In this document: piece by piece, positions 26,811-34,942 of the stretch
Numbering within the stretch: position 1 is the first letter of the stretch
Layout of the letters: each line of letters opens with the position of its first letter
NCBI GenBank assembly: GCA_963777665.1
Contig: CAVZRJ010000004.1
Span: forward strand, 124,001 to 188,000
Source of the DNA: Bog-756 sp963777665
GTDB lineage: Bacteria > Actinomycetota > Acidimicrobiia > Acidimicrobiales > RAAP-2
Direction: 5' to 3'
DNA length: 64,000 nucleotides
Notes under the pieces: model-generated
The model's database searches: none
What the model was told of the DNA's origin: nothing
What the model saw: the letters and a program-made list of their open reading frames with translations, nothing else
Program-made: the position numbers and the translations under genes

Positions 26811-26819
26811 TGCTATAGT
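26811..26819 (+). promoter_or_regulatory. extended -10 of the TetR gene
   Basis: TGCTATAGT fits TGN plus a -10 box and ends seven bases before ATG 26827, implying a leaderless or nearly leaderless transcript. The operator palindrome lies 20 bases upstream. Confidence 0.5.
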
Positions 26820-26826
26820 TCAAACA

Positions 26827-27480
26827 ATGACGAGGACGACCAGCTCGGAAGCGGCCGCCATGCCTCCGGCGGACCGCCGGGCCCGCCGACGGCAGGAGAC
26901 CATCGACGAGATCCTCGATATCGCCGTGGCCATCATGTCCGAGGAGGGTGTGAACGGGCTGAGCCTGTCGGAGGTGGCGAGGCGACTTGGCGTCCAGCCC
27001 CCCTCGATCTACAAGTACTTCCCCTCGCTCATGGCCATCTACGACGAGCTTTTCCTGCGTGGCCAGAGCGTCCACCTCGAAGTCATGCGCGACGCCATGG
27101 CCACCGCCGATCGCGGACTCGATGCGCTCGTCGCCGGCCTCGAGGCGAGCGGGCGCTGGTTACTGGCCAACCGCCCGGTGGCCGAACTGCTGTTCTGGCG
27201 GCCTGTACCGAAGTTCGAACCCTCGCCAACTGCGATGGCCATCAGCCGGGAGATGATCGACATCCAGCGCGCCGCGTTGGTCGACGCCGTGACAGCCGGC
27301 CAACTCGGGACCGGTGCCGACTCCGATGAAGCCGTCTTCCTGATCTCCACACTGATCATCGGGGTCCTGAGTCAGGCGTTCGCCAACGAACCCGGTCTCG
27401 AGTGGGGTACGGGGCGCTTCACCCCATTGTTCCCCAAGCTCATGCGGCTGCTCGTAGCCGTCTACCCACCTTCGTCCTGA
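26827..27480 (+). CDS. TetR-family transcriptional regulator
   Basis: 217 residues from ATG 26827; an upstream in-frame ATG at 26791 would sit inside the promoter. The HTH is ETIDEILDIAVAIMSEEGVN followed by LSLSEVARRLGVQPPSIYKYF, the TetR_N pattern ending in the YKYF recognition helix. The C-terminal ligand-binding region (LDALVAGLEASGRWL to EAVFLISTLIIGVLSQAF) is helical with no recognised subfamily. It is divergent from the SRPBCC-cupin-MBL genes and is likely their repressor. Confidence 0.9.
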   Translation: MTRTTSSEAAAMPPADRRARRRQETIDEILDIAVAIMSEEGVNGLSLSEVARRLGVQPPSIYKYFPSLMAIYDELFLRGQSVHLEVMRDAMATADRGLDALVAGLEASGRWLLANRPVAELLFWRPVPKFEPSPTAMAISREMIDIQRAALVDAVTAGQLGTGADSDEAVFLISTLIIGVLSQAFANEPGLEWGTGRFTPLFPKLMRLLVAVYPPSS

Positions 27481-27495
27481 GGGGTGAAGAGCCTG

Positions 27496-27513
27496 GCGCT
27501 CCGGTGGGAGCGT
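27496..27513 (+). terminator. weak hairpin after TetR gene
   Basis: CGCTCC/GGAGCG form a 6-bp stem with a four-base loop, extended by one G-T pair, 16 bases after the stop. There is no T tract, so it may pause or protect the 3' end rather than terminate alone. Confidence 0.3.
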
Positions 27514-27540
27514 CACTTCTGATGTGACCGAACACCCAAC

Positions 27541-27900
27541 TCGACAGCGCCTTGGGAGAGGGGTTCGAACATAGTCCCATCACGTGCCTGACCACCCCTG
27601 CGGCAAGCACCTGAGCGCCCAGATTTCGCCCATGCTCACGCGTTCGAGCCACATCACCCCAGGTCAGCGGGCCAGGAGGGGTTCGAACATAGTCCCATAA
27701 CCTCCACGGTGTTGTCGGAATGACAACGTTTTCCCAGTTCACAGGCTGTATTTCATTGGCTTTTCCCAACGGAGGAAAACGCCGATGTTCGAACCCCTGC
27801 GTGCCGGCTTGCACTCGGAAACTTACGCCGTTTGCGCCAGCAAGCAGATGTCGACTCTGTCACCAGAAAGTGCCCCACCTAACCGGCGATCGGGGGCAGG
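27541..27900 (+). repeat. tRNA-derived intergenic repeat, copy B
   Basis: Contains GGGGTTCGAACATAGTCCCA twice (from 27560 and 27678), the 16-bp tRNA-Ala 3' core at 27700-27715, hairpin GTTGTC/GACAAC just after it, a second hairpin TTTTCC/GGAAAA near 27762-27778, and the inverted arm ATGTTCGAACCCCT at 27785-27798 that pairs with AGGGGTTCGAACAT at 27677-27690. No protein-coding gene is convincing here. Confidence 0.8.
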
Positions 27901-27929
27901 GACAGTCAGCTAACCGACCGTGGCTGGGA

Positions 27930-28163
27930 TCAGGCTTCCCCGGACTTGATGCCGATCCCGAGCGAGATGCTAACCGTGAGGAAGAGGGTGCACAGAGTCA
28001 CAAAGGCGGTCACTCCGACGGTCGTTGGGTCGGTCACCTGACCACTCCCCACAAGGAACCAGCAGAGTGCTGTACCCATCCACATGAGGACGGCGATCGA
28101 CCAAGCCCCCCGTTTGTTGCGCCGGTCAACGTCACGGTCGTCCTTGCTCACGGCTTCAGTCAA
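27930..28163 (-). CDS. small two-helix membrane protein
   Basis: 77 residues. A charged N-terminus (KDDRDVDRRNKRGAW) is followed by two hydrophobic helices (SIAVLMWMGTALCWFLVG and VGVTAFVTLCTLFLTVSISL). No family recognised. It stands alone between the repeat copy and another small membrane gene on the opposite strand. Confidence 0.5.
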   Translation of the reverse strand: MTEAVSKDDRDVDRRNKRGAWSIAVLMWMGTALCWFLVGSGQVTDPTTVGVTAFVTLCTLFLTVSISLGIGIKSGEA

Positions 28164-28291
28164 GCACCTCCCGGCGTTCGGGGACGCTCGTTGGCTCCCG
28201 TGCTCTGACTACGGGATAACGACGATCAACGGAAATGCACAAGTCGACAACCCAGATTGTTATGACTCAATCCGCCTAGGCTGGCTTCTCG

Positions 28292-28513
28292 ATGGGAGCA
28301 CTGGTCTGGGCCACGATGCAGCGGCGCTGGGCCACACTCGCAGGACTTGCGGGGTTGGTACTTGGCGCTGGGTTCCAACAAGTCTGGCTGCTGATCCTGG
28401 GCGGAGTCGTGTTTCTCGCCGACCTGATTGTCCGGTCTCGGCGGGGCTACCGGGAGTCGAAGGGTCGGCAGGCAGCTCGGGTTCGTCCTCCGGGTGCTCC
28501 CCGGTCTCCATGA
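28292..28513 (+). CDS. small membrane protein, 73 aa
   Basis: ATG 28292. Two close hydrophobic segments (TLAGLAGLVLGAGFQQVWLL and ILGGVVFLADLIV) and a basic tail (RSRRGYRESKGRQAARVR). It resembles many short actinobacterial envelope proteins but no named family. Support is the hydropathy pattern only. Confidence 0.4.
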   Translation: MGALVWATMQRRWATLAGLAGLVLGAGFQQVWLLILGGVVFLADLIVRSRRGYRESKGRQAARVRPPGAPRSP

Positions 28514-28618
28514 TGAGCTTGACTCATCGGGTCCAGGTTGAGCAGGGGGCGCTCCTCTGAGCATTGTCTGATCGGTCGATAGTGCGCCCTGACCCGGTGA
28601 TATCGGACAGGGGTCGGC

Positions 28619-28846
28619 TCAGAGAACTGTCCCCTTGATGAAGGGACGATTGCCCCTGAAGTTCCTCCCCGCCCTTACTGTCTGCCGCACCCGGAAGAGT
28701 GTCAGGCAGAACAGGACGAGACTCAGTCCCAGAAGAATGTCCGTCATCGCTGTCACTCCACCGGATGCCACGAGAAACACGAAAAACAGAAGGCCCACGC
28801 AGGCCTCGCAGCAACCCCACAGGATCGCCGACGACAGGAAAACCAT
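28619..28846 (-). CDS. small membrane protein, 75 aa
   Basis: From ATG 28846; a longer frame back to 28999 adds a low-complexity head I do not trust. Two hydrophobic helices (CCEACVGLLFFVFLVASGG and ILLGLSLVLFCLTLF) then a basic tail. Unknown function. It may belong to a group of three small membrane genes (27930-28846). Confidence 0.4.
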   Translation of the reverse strand: MVFLSSAILWGCCEACVGLLFFVFLVASGGVTAMTDILLGLSLVLFCLTLFRVRQTVRAGRNFRGNRPFIKGTVL

Positions 28847-29221
28847 TCCATCAGGGCCGTAGTTTTGTTCCAGACGAAGGACGGGAGGGGTTCGGTGTGT
28901 CTGCTGACGCCTTAGCATCAGAGCGGCGAACCAGACCTCGGGCGGCGTGAGTCTGGGCCTATCTGAGCACGCTGACGCACCGGTCCTAGAGCGATCCACG
29001 TGGGCACTATCGGCCCAGACTGGTGCTGGCTAAAGCCGCCGACCTGTTTCCCGCATGTGCCTGTGGGTGGCACCCTGACCCGGCGTTGTGGGTCACTCGC
29101 AGCAGAAGTGCCATCGTGTAGCGGCCGCACCACGGTGTGTGATGGAGTTTGAGCGCAGTGATGAGCCACGTGCAAGACTCTGCACCTCGGGAGATTGACC
29201 GATCATGGCGGGAGCGTCCAC

Positions 29222-30424
29222 ATGCGCACCAAAGTCGGACCGATACTCAATTCACTGGAACGTGCGGCCGCACTGATGTTCATCGGGCTAGTCACTGCGA
29301 CCCTTGGTGCGAGCGCAGCGGGGGCAGTCACCCCTGCCTGGCACATCCAGCCCACTCCGAATCCAGCCGGGGCAATCCTGTCAGCCCTGACTGGCGTGTC
29401 GTGCACCTCGGCCACCGCGTGCACGGCGGTCGGGTACGACTACAAGGCCGGCCCGGTGGTTGTCACCTTTGCTGAACGGTGGAACGGGACGGCCTGGGCG
29501 GTCCAGGGAACCCCGAACCCGGGCGGGACGCTCGGATCGATCCTGAGTGGCGTGTCGTGCACCTCAGCCACAGTGTGTACGGCGGTTGGGTACTACATCA
29601 ACGCCAGCCATGTGGAAGTCACCTTGGCTGAACGGTGGAACGGCACGGCCTGGGCGGTCCAGGGAACCCCGAACCCGAGCGGGACGCACGGATCGAGCCT
29701 GAGTGGCGTGTCGTGCACCTCGGCCACCGCGTGCACGGCGGTCGGGAACTACATCAACGCCAGCCATGTGGAAGTCACCTTGGGTGAACGGTGGAACGGC
29801 ATGGTCTGGGCGGTCCAGGCAACCCCGAATCCGGGCGGGCCGCAAGTTTCGGACCTGACTGGCGTGTCGTGCACCTCGGCCACCGCGTGTACGGCGGTCG
29901 GGTACTACTACAAGACCGGCCCGGTGGAAGTCACCTTGGCTGAACGGTGGAACGGGACGGCCTGGGCGGTCCAGGCAACCCCGAATCCGGGCGGGCCGCA
30001 AGTTTCGGACCTGACTGGCGTGTCGTGCACCTCGGCCACCGCGTGTACGGCGGTCGGGTCCTACTACAAGACCGGCCCGGTGGAAGTCACCTTGGCTGAA
30101 CGGTGGAACGGGACGGCCTGGGCGGTCCAGGGAACCCCGAACCCGGGCGGGACGCACGGATCGAGCCTGAGTGGCGTGTCGTGCACCTCAGCCACCGCGT
30201 GTACGGCGGTCGGGGAATACACCAACGCCTCAAATGTTGCGGTCACCTTGGCTGAACGGTGGAACGGGACGGCCTGGGCGGTCCAGGGAACCCCGAACCC
30301 GGGCGGGACGCACGGATCGGGCCTGAGTGGCGTGTCGTGCACCTCGGCCACCGCGTGCACGGCGGTCGGGGAATACACCAACGCCTCAAATGTTTCGGTC
30401 ACCTTGGCGGAGCGTTACTCCTGA
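29222..30424 (+). CDS. secreted tandem-repeat protein
   Basis: 400 residues from ATG 29222. The signal peptide LERAAALMFIGLVTATLGAS with cleavage near AAGA precedes seven near-identical repeats of about 52 residues: LSGVSCTSATACTAVGYY, about ten variable residues (KTGPVEVT or NASHVEVT), LAERWNGTAWAVQGTPNPGG. Each repeat has one close cysteine pair and alternating strands, similar in plan to the repeats of the protein at 7320. Likely an extracellular beta-propeller or solenoid. The variable part lies at the same point of each repeat, a hint of a binding surface under selection. Confidence 0.75.
   Translation: MRTKVGPILNSLERAAALMFIGLVTATLGASAAGAVTPAWHIQPTPNPAGAILSALTGVSCTSATACTAVGYDYKAGPVVVTFAERWNGTAWAVQGTPNPGGTLGSILSGVSCTSATVCTAVGYYINASHVEVTLAERWNGTAWAVQGTPNPSGTHGSSLSGVSCTSATACTAVGNYINASHVEVTLGERWNGMVWAVQATPNPGGPQVSDLTGVSCTSATACTAVGYYYKTGPVEVTLAERWNGTAWAVQATPNPGGPQVSDLTGVSCTSATACTAVGSYYKTGPVEVTLAERWNGTAWAVQGTPNPGGTHGSSLSGVSCTSATACTAVGEYTNASNVAVTLAERWNGTAWAVQGTPNPGGTHGSGLSGVSCTSATACTAVGEYTNASNVSVTLAERYS
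29390..30424 (+). repeat. 156-bp tandem coding repeats
   Basis: About six and a half DNA units of 156 bp encode the protein repeats above. Neighbouring units are almost identical (for instance the units starting near 29850 and 30005), so copy number can change by slippage or recombination and assemblies may collapse it. Confidence 0.85.
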
Positions 30425-30469
30425 CCTTCCCGGGCGCTCCGACGGGCCGGCGGTGCCATGTGGCGGATC

Positions 30470-30960
30470 ACCCATGTAAGTGCCGTTTGTAGGCAGGCAA
30501 CCATCGCGAGAACTCATGAAGTTGAGCTTTCCAACTTTGCTGCAACCCGGTGCCTGCGCGTACGCGCAGCCACCTCGGCTCGCCGGCCGATTTGTTCGAC
30601 GCAGCGCTCCTCCGGCAGGGGTTCGAACATAGTCCCGTTTACTTCCGGAGCCGACCCTGCGCCGAGCGTTCGGCACCCAGAATTCGCCCCAGCTCAGACC
30701 TTCGTGCCGTATTTCCCCAGGTCAGCGAGCCAGGAGGGGTTCGAACATAGTCCCATAACCTCCACGGTGTTGTGGAAATTGCAACGTTTTCTCAGGAACG
30801 TTTTCCCTGGTCAAGGCCAGTATTTCCTTGGTACTTCACGATCGAGGAAGGTCCAGACGTTCGAATCCCCGCGTCACGGTGCACAGAAGCATCGAGGGTG
30901 CTCGCGCCGGCAAGCGGATGTCAGCATTCTTCGCCAAGGGTGCCTCACCCATCCGGCATT
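30470..30960 (+). repeat. tRNA-derived intergenic repeat, copy C
   Basis: GGGGTTCGAACATAGTCCC occurs at 30617 and 30736, the 16-bp tRNA core at 30758-30773, and the paired inverted arm ACGTTCGAATCCCC at 30857-30870. The first hairpin is GTTG...CAAC with wobble pairs. An extra 20-base stretch (CAGGAACGTTTTCCC) follows. The left part shares GGCAGGCAACC and later bases with copies D and E. No gene seen. Confidence 0.75.
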
Positions 30961-30967
30961 CAGTGGG

Positions 30968-32338
30968 TCACGCTTCAGCCGACCGTATCCCGTCGTCTCG
31001 CCAACTCTCGACGGCGAAGAGTGACCACATCCCAGGCACACCCTTCAGTTCGTGTTCACCCCGCTCCGCGAATCTCACAGGTGATCCGAGTACAGCCTCC
31101 TTGACCGTCGAGCTGACAAGAACCTCTCCGGACCCCGCCAATGCCGAGACGCGCGCACCTACGTGGACCCCGATCCCGGCAATGTCGCTTCCTCGCAGTT
31201 CCACTTCCCCCGTGTGTATCCCGGCCCGGACTTCGATGTCGACCAGCCGCATGGACTCGATGACCGAGGTCGCACAGGCGATTGCCTGACTGGGGCTTGC
31301 GAATGTAGCAACGAACCCGTCACCGACCGTGTTCACCTCGTGACCTCCGAAGCGCTCGATCTGCATTCGTACGGCTCGGTCATGCCGATCAAGAAGGTCA
31401 CGCCATCTGTCGTCTCCCATGTCCGTCGCCCGGCGGGTCGACCCCACGACGTCGGTGAACAGGACAGTGGTCAGCACTCGCTCTGGCGCACCGCGCCGAC
31501 TTCCGGTGGCGAACTCTTCGATCTCGTTCAGGATCGGAGCCGTGTCACCAATCCAGAAGAAAGCGTCGGATCCCGGGACAGCTACAAATGTTGCTCCGGG
31601 GATGTGGTCCGCCACGTAGCGCCCCGCGCTTTCGCCCCGATTGCTGTGGCTCCTGGCGAGCACCAGCGTCGGCACCCGAACCTCGGGCAGAAGGTGCCTG
31701 CAGTCGGCCGCGAACCACCGCATCCAGATTGCATTAGCCATGGCTGGCCCGCACCCGACATTCCCTGCCCGATCCCACCACGACCGAAAGACGTCATCTT
31801 GAGCAACACTTGGACCTTGCAAGGCGATCGCGTCATAGCCGAGCTCGACTGCGTCGGGATCGGAGAAGACCTGCGCCTGCTGGTCGAAGTCCTCAGTGAA
31901 CCCAAAGGGATAGTCGGTTGCCGCCATCAGCCTTGCAAGTCCGCTGATGATGACGAGTCGCTCGACGCGATCAGGGTGATGCGCCCCAAGTAGCAGGCCG
32001 GCTTCAGTGTGGAGAAAGGGGGCGATCACCACCGCACGTTCCGACTCCGCAGCGTCGAGCACCGCGATCGCATCCTCTGCCCACTGCCCCTGAGTCGGGG
32101 GGTCCGACGGGTCGCCTCGGTCAGACAACCCGACTCCCCGGACGTCGAAGCGGATGAGCCTGCCCATGGAGGCCAACCGGCGATGGAAGCGGGAAAGGGA
32201 TGGCTCATCGTCGACGCTGTCGAAGGAGAAGGTCCACCCGGTCAGGAGAAGGATGTCGGTTGGGCCTTCGCCCAGGACCTGATACGCAATGTCTGCGTCC
32301 CCGGCTCGGGCGTACCTCGTACGCGAACTCGCCGCCAT
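30968..32338 (-). CDS. alpha/beta-hydrolase and class III cyclase fusion
   Basis: 456 residues. Residues 1-285 have the alpha/beta-hydrolase layout (DILLLTGWTFSFDSVDDEPS, LIRFDVRGVGLSDRGDPSD, HHPDRVERLVIISG), but the nucleophile elbow reads APFLHTEAG and lacks the usual serine. Residues 290-456 are a class III nucleotide cyclase domain: TVLFTDVVGSTRRATDMGDD (metal aspartate), EVNTVGDGFVATF and VRAGIHTGEVELRG. Such fusions are common in actinobacteria and may use the hydrolase part as a ligand sensor for cAMP output. Cytoplasmic. Confidence 0.85.
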   Translation of the reverse strand: MAASSRTRYARAGDADIAYQVLGEGPTDILLLTGWTFSFDSVDDEPSLSRFHRRLASMGRLIRFDVRGVGLSDRGDPSDPPTQGQWAEDAIAVLDAAESERAVVIAPFLHTEAGLLLGAHHPDRVERLVIISGLARLMAATDYPFGFTEDFDQQAQVFSDPDAVELGYDAIALQGPSVAQDDVFRSWWDRAGNVGCGPAMANAIWMRWFAADCRHLLPEVRVPTLVLARSHSNRGESAGRYVADHIPGATFVAVPGSDAFFWIGDTAPILNEIEEFATGSRRGAPERVLTTVLFTDVVGSTRRATDMGDDRWRDLLDRHDRAVRMQIERFGGHEVNTVGDGFVATFASPSQAIACATSVIESMRLVDIEVRAGIHTGEVELRGSDIAGIGVHVGARVSALAGSGEVLVSSTVKEAVLGSPVRFAERGEHELKGVPGMWSLFAVESWRDDGIRSAEA

Positions 32339-32429
32339 CCGCAGAGGGTAGGCGGTGAACGGGGACCGTGCTGGGTTGTAATGAGTTGCGATTCAGCGGA
32401 GTCGACCCGCCGGGACCCGCCGCCCGTTG

Positions 32430-32707
32430 TCACAATCCCGGCATTGGGGACTTCTCCTTATTGGCGAAGTAGTGATACATCTGGGACTTGCTTGTGGATG
32501 TGACACGTCCCACGTCATCCAAGCTCACCGCCAAGACGCCCCGTTCAACCATGAGGTCCGCTGCCGTGTCTACGATCCGTCGACGCGTGGCCTGACCTTT
32601 CGCCGTCAATGGGCGGCCATTGATGGCATCCGCTCTGGTCGCATCGCGACTCCCGTGGTGGAGGTGACGGTTCACCTCTGAGGAGGCGGCTTCTGACTCA
32701 GTTGCCA
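32430..32707 (-). pseudogene. truncated TetR-family regulator
   Basis: From ATG 32707, 92 residues. It holds only a DNA-binding domain: GQATRRRIVDTAADLMVERG then VSLDDVGRVTSTSKSQMYHYF, and stops soon after at ANKEKSPMPGL. The ligand domain is missing. It is similar to the intact TetR at 33098 (both contain SQMYHYF), so it is probably a decayed paralogue. The start overlaps the end of the SRPBCC gene. Confidence 0.65.
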
Positions 32708-33081
32708 TGCGCAGATTCGGAGCCAGCCAAGGCCGCGGCGATCCGGTCAAGTTGACGCTCCCAGAGTTGCGTATGGAACGCGGCATCCTCTGCAGGTAGA
32801 CCGGAGAATTCCACCTTTACATCTGTGCCACCATCCGTCGGCATGAGCGTGATCTCCATGAACGTAGGTCGCGAAGTCGCCGTGTCGGCTCCTTGACGGT
32901 CCCATCTCAGCAGCATGCGGTGTGGGTGATCTACTTCGATGAAGCGGCCCACAATTACCGACCCATCGAGGTCGAAGTGGAATGTCTCCCCCACGATCGG
33001 AGCTGTCACAGGGTTCCGATCATCCTGACGAGGCCAGCCCACATCCAAGAGCCGTGAGACGACCGCTCTGACGGCCAACAT
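32698..33081 (-). CDS. SRPBCC/AHSA1-like protein, N-terminally short
   Basis: 127 residues from ATG 33081. FDLDGSVIVGRFIEVDHPHR, MLLRWDRQG, PTFMEITLMPTDGGTDVKVE and WERQLDRIAAALAG are the later strands and the C-terminal helix of the AHSA1/SRPBCC fold. The first strand and helices (about 40 residues) seem missing, replaced by an unrelated stretch, so it may be a remnant. It lies 16 bases downstream of the TetR gene on the same strand. Confidence 0.55.
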   Translation of the reverse strand: MLAVRAVVSRLLDVGWPRQDDRNPVTAPIVGETFHFDLDGSVIVGRFIEVDHPHRMLLRWDRQGADTATSRPTFMEITLMPTDGGTDVKVEFSGLPAEDAAFHTQLWERQLDRIAAALAGSESAHGN

Positions 33082-33097
33082 CGAGCCCGGCTCGGGC

Positions 33098-33703
33098 TCA
33101 TCTGTCGATGGTAAGGGCGAGAAGGGTATTGACGGCAGTCTCGAACGGACGGGGACTCTGCTGTACCTGGGCGAGTAGAAGTCCCCCTTGGAGCGTGGCG
33201 AGCAGAGTCACGGCGAGGTCGTCCGGGTCGATACCCGACGGAAGTTTCCCGTCAGCATGAAGGGATCTGAGTCCATCGCTGATGGCGGCTGCCCACTGAT
33301 CGAACCCTGCCGCGATGAGCGCTCGGGCCTCGGGGTCACTCTCGGCGAGTTGACCAACGAGCGAGCCAAGTTGGCAGCCCCCCTTTGCTCTGGTGCGCTT
33401 CGCTGCGGTGATCACCATGTTCCGCCAGGCTTCGACTCCGTTCGCGCTGCTGAGCGCGCGCCGCTGGCGATTGACGATGGTCTCGGCCTGGTAGTCGATG
33501 ACCGCCTTCACGAGGTCGTCCTTGTCGGGAAAGTAGTGGTACATCTGCGAGCCGCTGACTCCCGCCGACGCCTTGACGTCTTCCAAGGTGGTGCCCGCCA
33601 CTCCGCGCTCATGGATCAGTGCGGCGGCGTTCTCCACTATTCGTGCCCGGGTGCGTGCTCCCTTGGGGGTGAGCTTCGGCCGGTCACTCGTCTCGTTGAC
33701 CAT
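33098..33703 (-). CDS. TetR-family regulator of the SDR operon
   Basis: 201 residues. HTH: GARTRARIVENAAALIHERG then TTLEDVKASAGVSGSQMYHYF. The C-terminal part (GGCQLGSLVGQLAESDPEAR, DLAVTLLATLQGGLLLAQVQ) matches the YcdC/TetR_C_33-like group that responds to small hydrophobic or quinone ligands. It is divergent from an SDR-DUF1330-SDR operon with an inverted repeat over that operon's promoter, so it is the likely repressor. Confidence 0.9.
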   Translation of the reverse strand: MVNETSDRPKLTPKGARTRARIVENAAALIHERGVAGTTLEDVKASAGVSGSQMYHYFPDKDDLVKAVIDYQAETIVNRQRRALSSANGVEAWRNMVITAAKRTRAKGGCQLGSLVGQLAESDPEARALIAAGFDQWAAAISDGLRSLHADGKLPSGIDPDDLAVTLLATLQGGLLLAQVQQSPRPFETAVNTLLALTIDR

Positions 33704-33730
33704 GCAGCAATGCTAACAGCGATTATGAGT

Positions 33731-33766
33731 TTGACAACCCAGTCCTCAACCGTCATAGTGGGTTGT
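33731..33766 (+). promoter_or_regulatory. sigma70-type promoter inside a TetR-like inverted repeat
   Basis: TTGACA (33731-33736), 17 bases, CATAGT (33754-33759). The arms ACAACCCA (33734-33741) and TGGGTTGT (33759-33766) are perfect inverted 8-mers that overlap the -35 and the transcription start. Binding would block RNA polymerase at both ends. Confidence 0.65.
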
Positions 33767-33798
33767 GCCACCCATTTTCGACGAGAGGAAAACAACGC

Positions 33799-34548
33799 AT
33801 GACTGATCTAGGCGGAAAGACAGCACTGGTAACGGGCTCGACGAGCGGAATCGGCAAGGCCACGGCCACCGCCTTGGCCGCACGCGGCGCTCACGTACTG
33901 ATCGTCGGACGCAACGAACAACGAGCCAAAGACGTGGTCGCCGAGATCGAAGGCAGCGGAGGCAGCGCGACGTTCCTGCTCACTTCCTTGAGCGATCTGA
34001 AGTCCGCACAGGACCTGGTCGAATGGGCCACTGAGGCAGGTAGCGGTCACGTCGACATCCTCATCAACAACGCCGGTGTCGCCTTGCTCGGACCGAGCAA
34101 CGCAGCCACCGAGGCTCAGTTCGACGAGACCTTTGCCCTGAACGTCAAGGTTCCGTTCTTCCTCGTCGCATCACTGGCACCCGCCATGGCCGAACGTGGA
34201 TGGGGTTCGATCGTCAACGTCTCCACGATGGTCGCGAGCTTCGGACAGGCCGGCATGGCCATGTACGGCGCCAGCCGGGCGGCTCTCGAGCTGCTGACGA
34301 AGACCTGGGCAGCCGAGTACGGCCCGAGTGGCGTTCGAGTGAACGCCGTTGCCCCCGGCCCGACGCGCACCCGCATGATGGAAGCGGTACCCGAGGAGAT
34401 GGTTGATCAGCTCGCAGCACTCGCACCAGCAGGTCGCGTCGCTCGGCCTGAGGAACTTGCTGCGGCGATCGTCTTCCTGGCCAGTGATGATGCCAGCTTC
34501 GTCCACGGCGTCACTCTTGCAGTCGACGGGGGCCGATCGGCAACATAA
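33799..34548 (+). CDS. short-chain dehydrogenase/reductase
   Basis: 249 residues from ATG 33799, GAGAGG upstream. Cofactor motif TGSTSGIGK, NNAG (LINNAGVALLG), serine in NVSTMVASFGQ, and MYGASRAAL at the active site, where the usual YxxxK lysine is replaced by arginine. The C-terminus (VNAVAPGPTRTRMM and VHGVTLAVDGG) is that of classical SDRs. Arginine in the cofactor seems NADP-preferring (GRNEQRAK). First gene of a TetR-controlled operon with DUF1330 and a second SDR, probably a small-molecule reduction or detoxification path. Confidence 0.9.
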   Translation: MTDLGGKTALVTGSTSGIGKATATALAARGAHVLIVGRNEQRAKDVVAEIEGSGGSATFLLTSLSDLKSAQDLVEWATEAGSGHVDILINNAGVALLGPSNAATEAQFDETFALNVKVPFFLVASLAPAMAERGWGSIVNVSTMVASFGQAGMAMYGASRAALELLTKTWAAEYGPSGVRVNAVAPGPTRTRMMEAVPEEMVDQLAALAPAGRVARPEELAAAIVFLASDDASFVHGVTLAVDGGRSAT

Positions 34549-34621
34549 CGCCTGTTGGCGTTCACGTTGCCGAGTGAAGTCCTCGAGCACACATCACAAC
34601 TCACTACGAAGGAGCATCAGC

Positions 34622-34942
34622 ATGAGTGCATACGTAATTGTCGAATTCACGGTGAAGGACCCCGATGTCTACCGTGAGAAGTACGCCCCCATTGCTGGGC
34701 AGACAGCCAAAGAGTACGGAGGTGAGGTAATCGCCGCCGGGAACTGGGAAGTCCTGCACGGCGATGGCTCGCTCACCTCAGGAGTTCTCGTGCGATTTGC
34801 CGACCGTGAGACGGCCCTCGGGTGGTACAACTCGCCTGAATATCAGCAGCTGATTGAAGTCCGCGGTATCGCTATGGATGTCCGGTTCAGCCTGCTCGAC
34901 GGCCTCCCCACGCCCACCGAAGATGAGGGGGACTCCGAATGA
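34622..34942 (+). CDS. DUF1330 protein
   Basis: 106 residues, AAGGAG upstream of ATG 34622. SAYVIVEFTVKDPDVYREKY, then QTAKEYGGEVIAAGNWEVL and WYNSPEYQQLIEVRG are the DUF1330 ferredoxin-like dimeric alpha/beta barrel pattern. Members are small proteins of unknown or hydratase-like role often found beside oxidoreductases. The stop overlaps the next start (ATGA), so it is coupled to the second SDR gene. Confidence 0.9.
   Translation: MSAYVIVEFTVKDPDVYREKYAPIAGQTAKEYGGEVIAAGNWEVLHGDGSLTSGVLVRFADRETALGWYNSPEYQQLIEVRGIAMDVRFSLLDGLPTPTEDEGDSE

Noticed and set aside
29390..30424. Regular repeats considered as a CRISPR array
   Set aside because: Units are 156 bp, in frame and coding, with no 25-40 bp repeat and unique spacer pattern. 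No CRISPR array or cas gene was seen anywhere.
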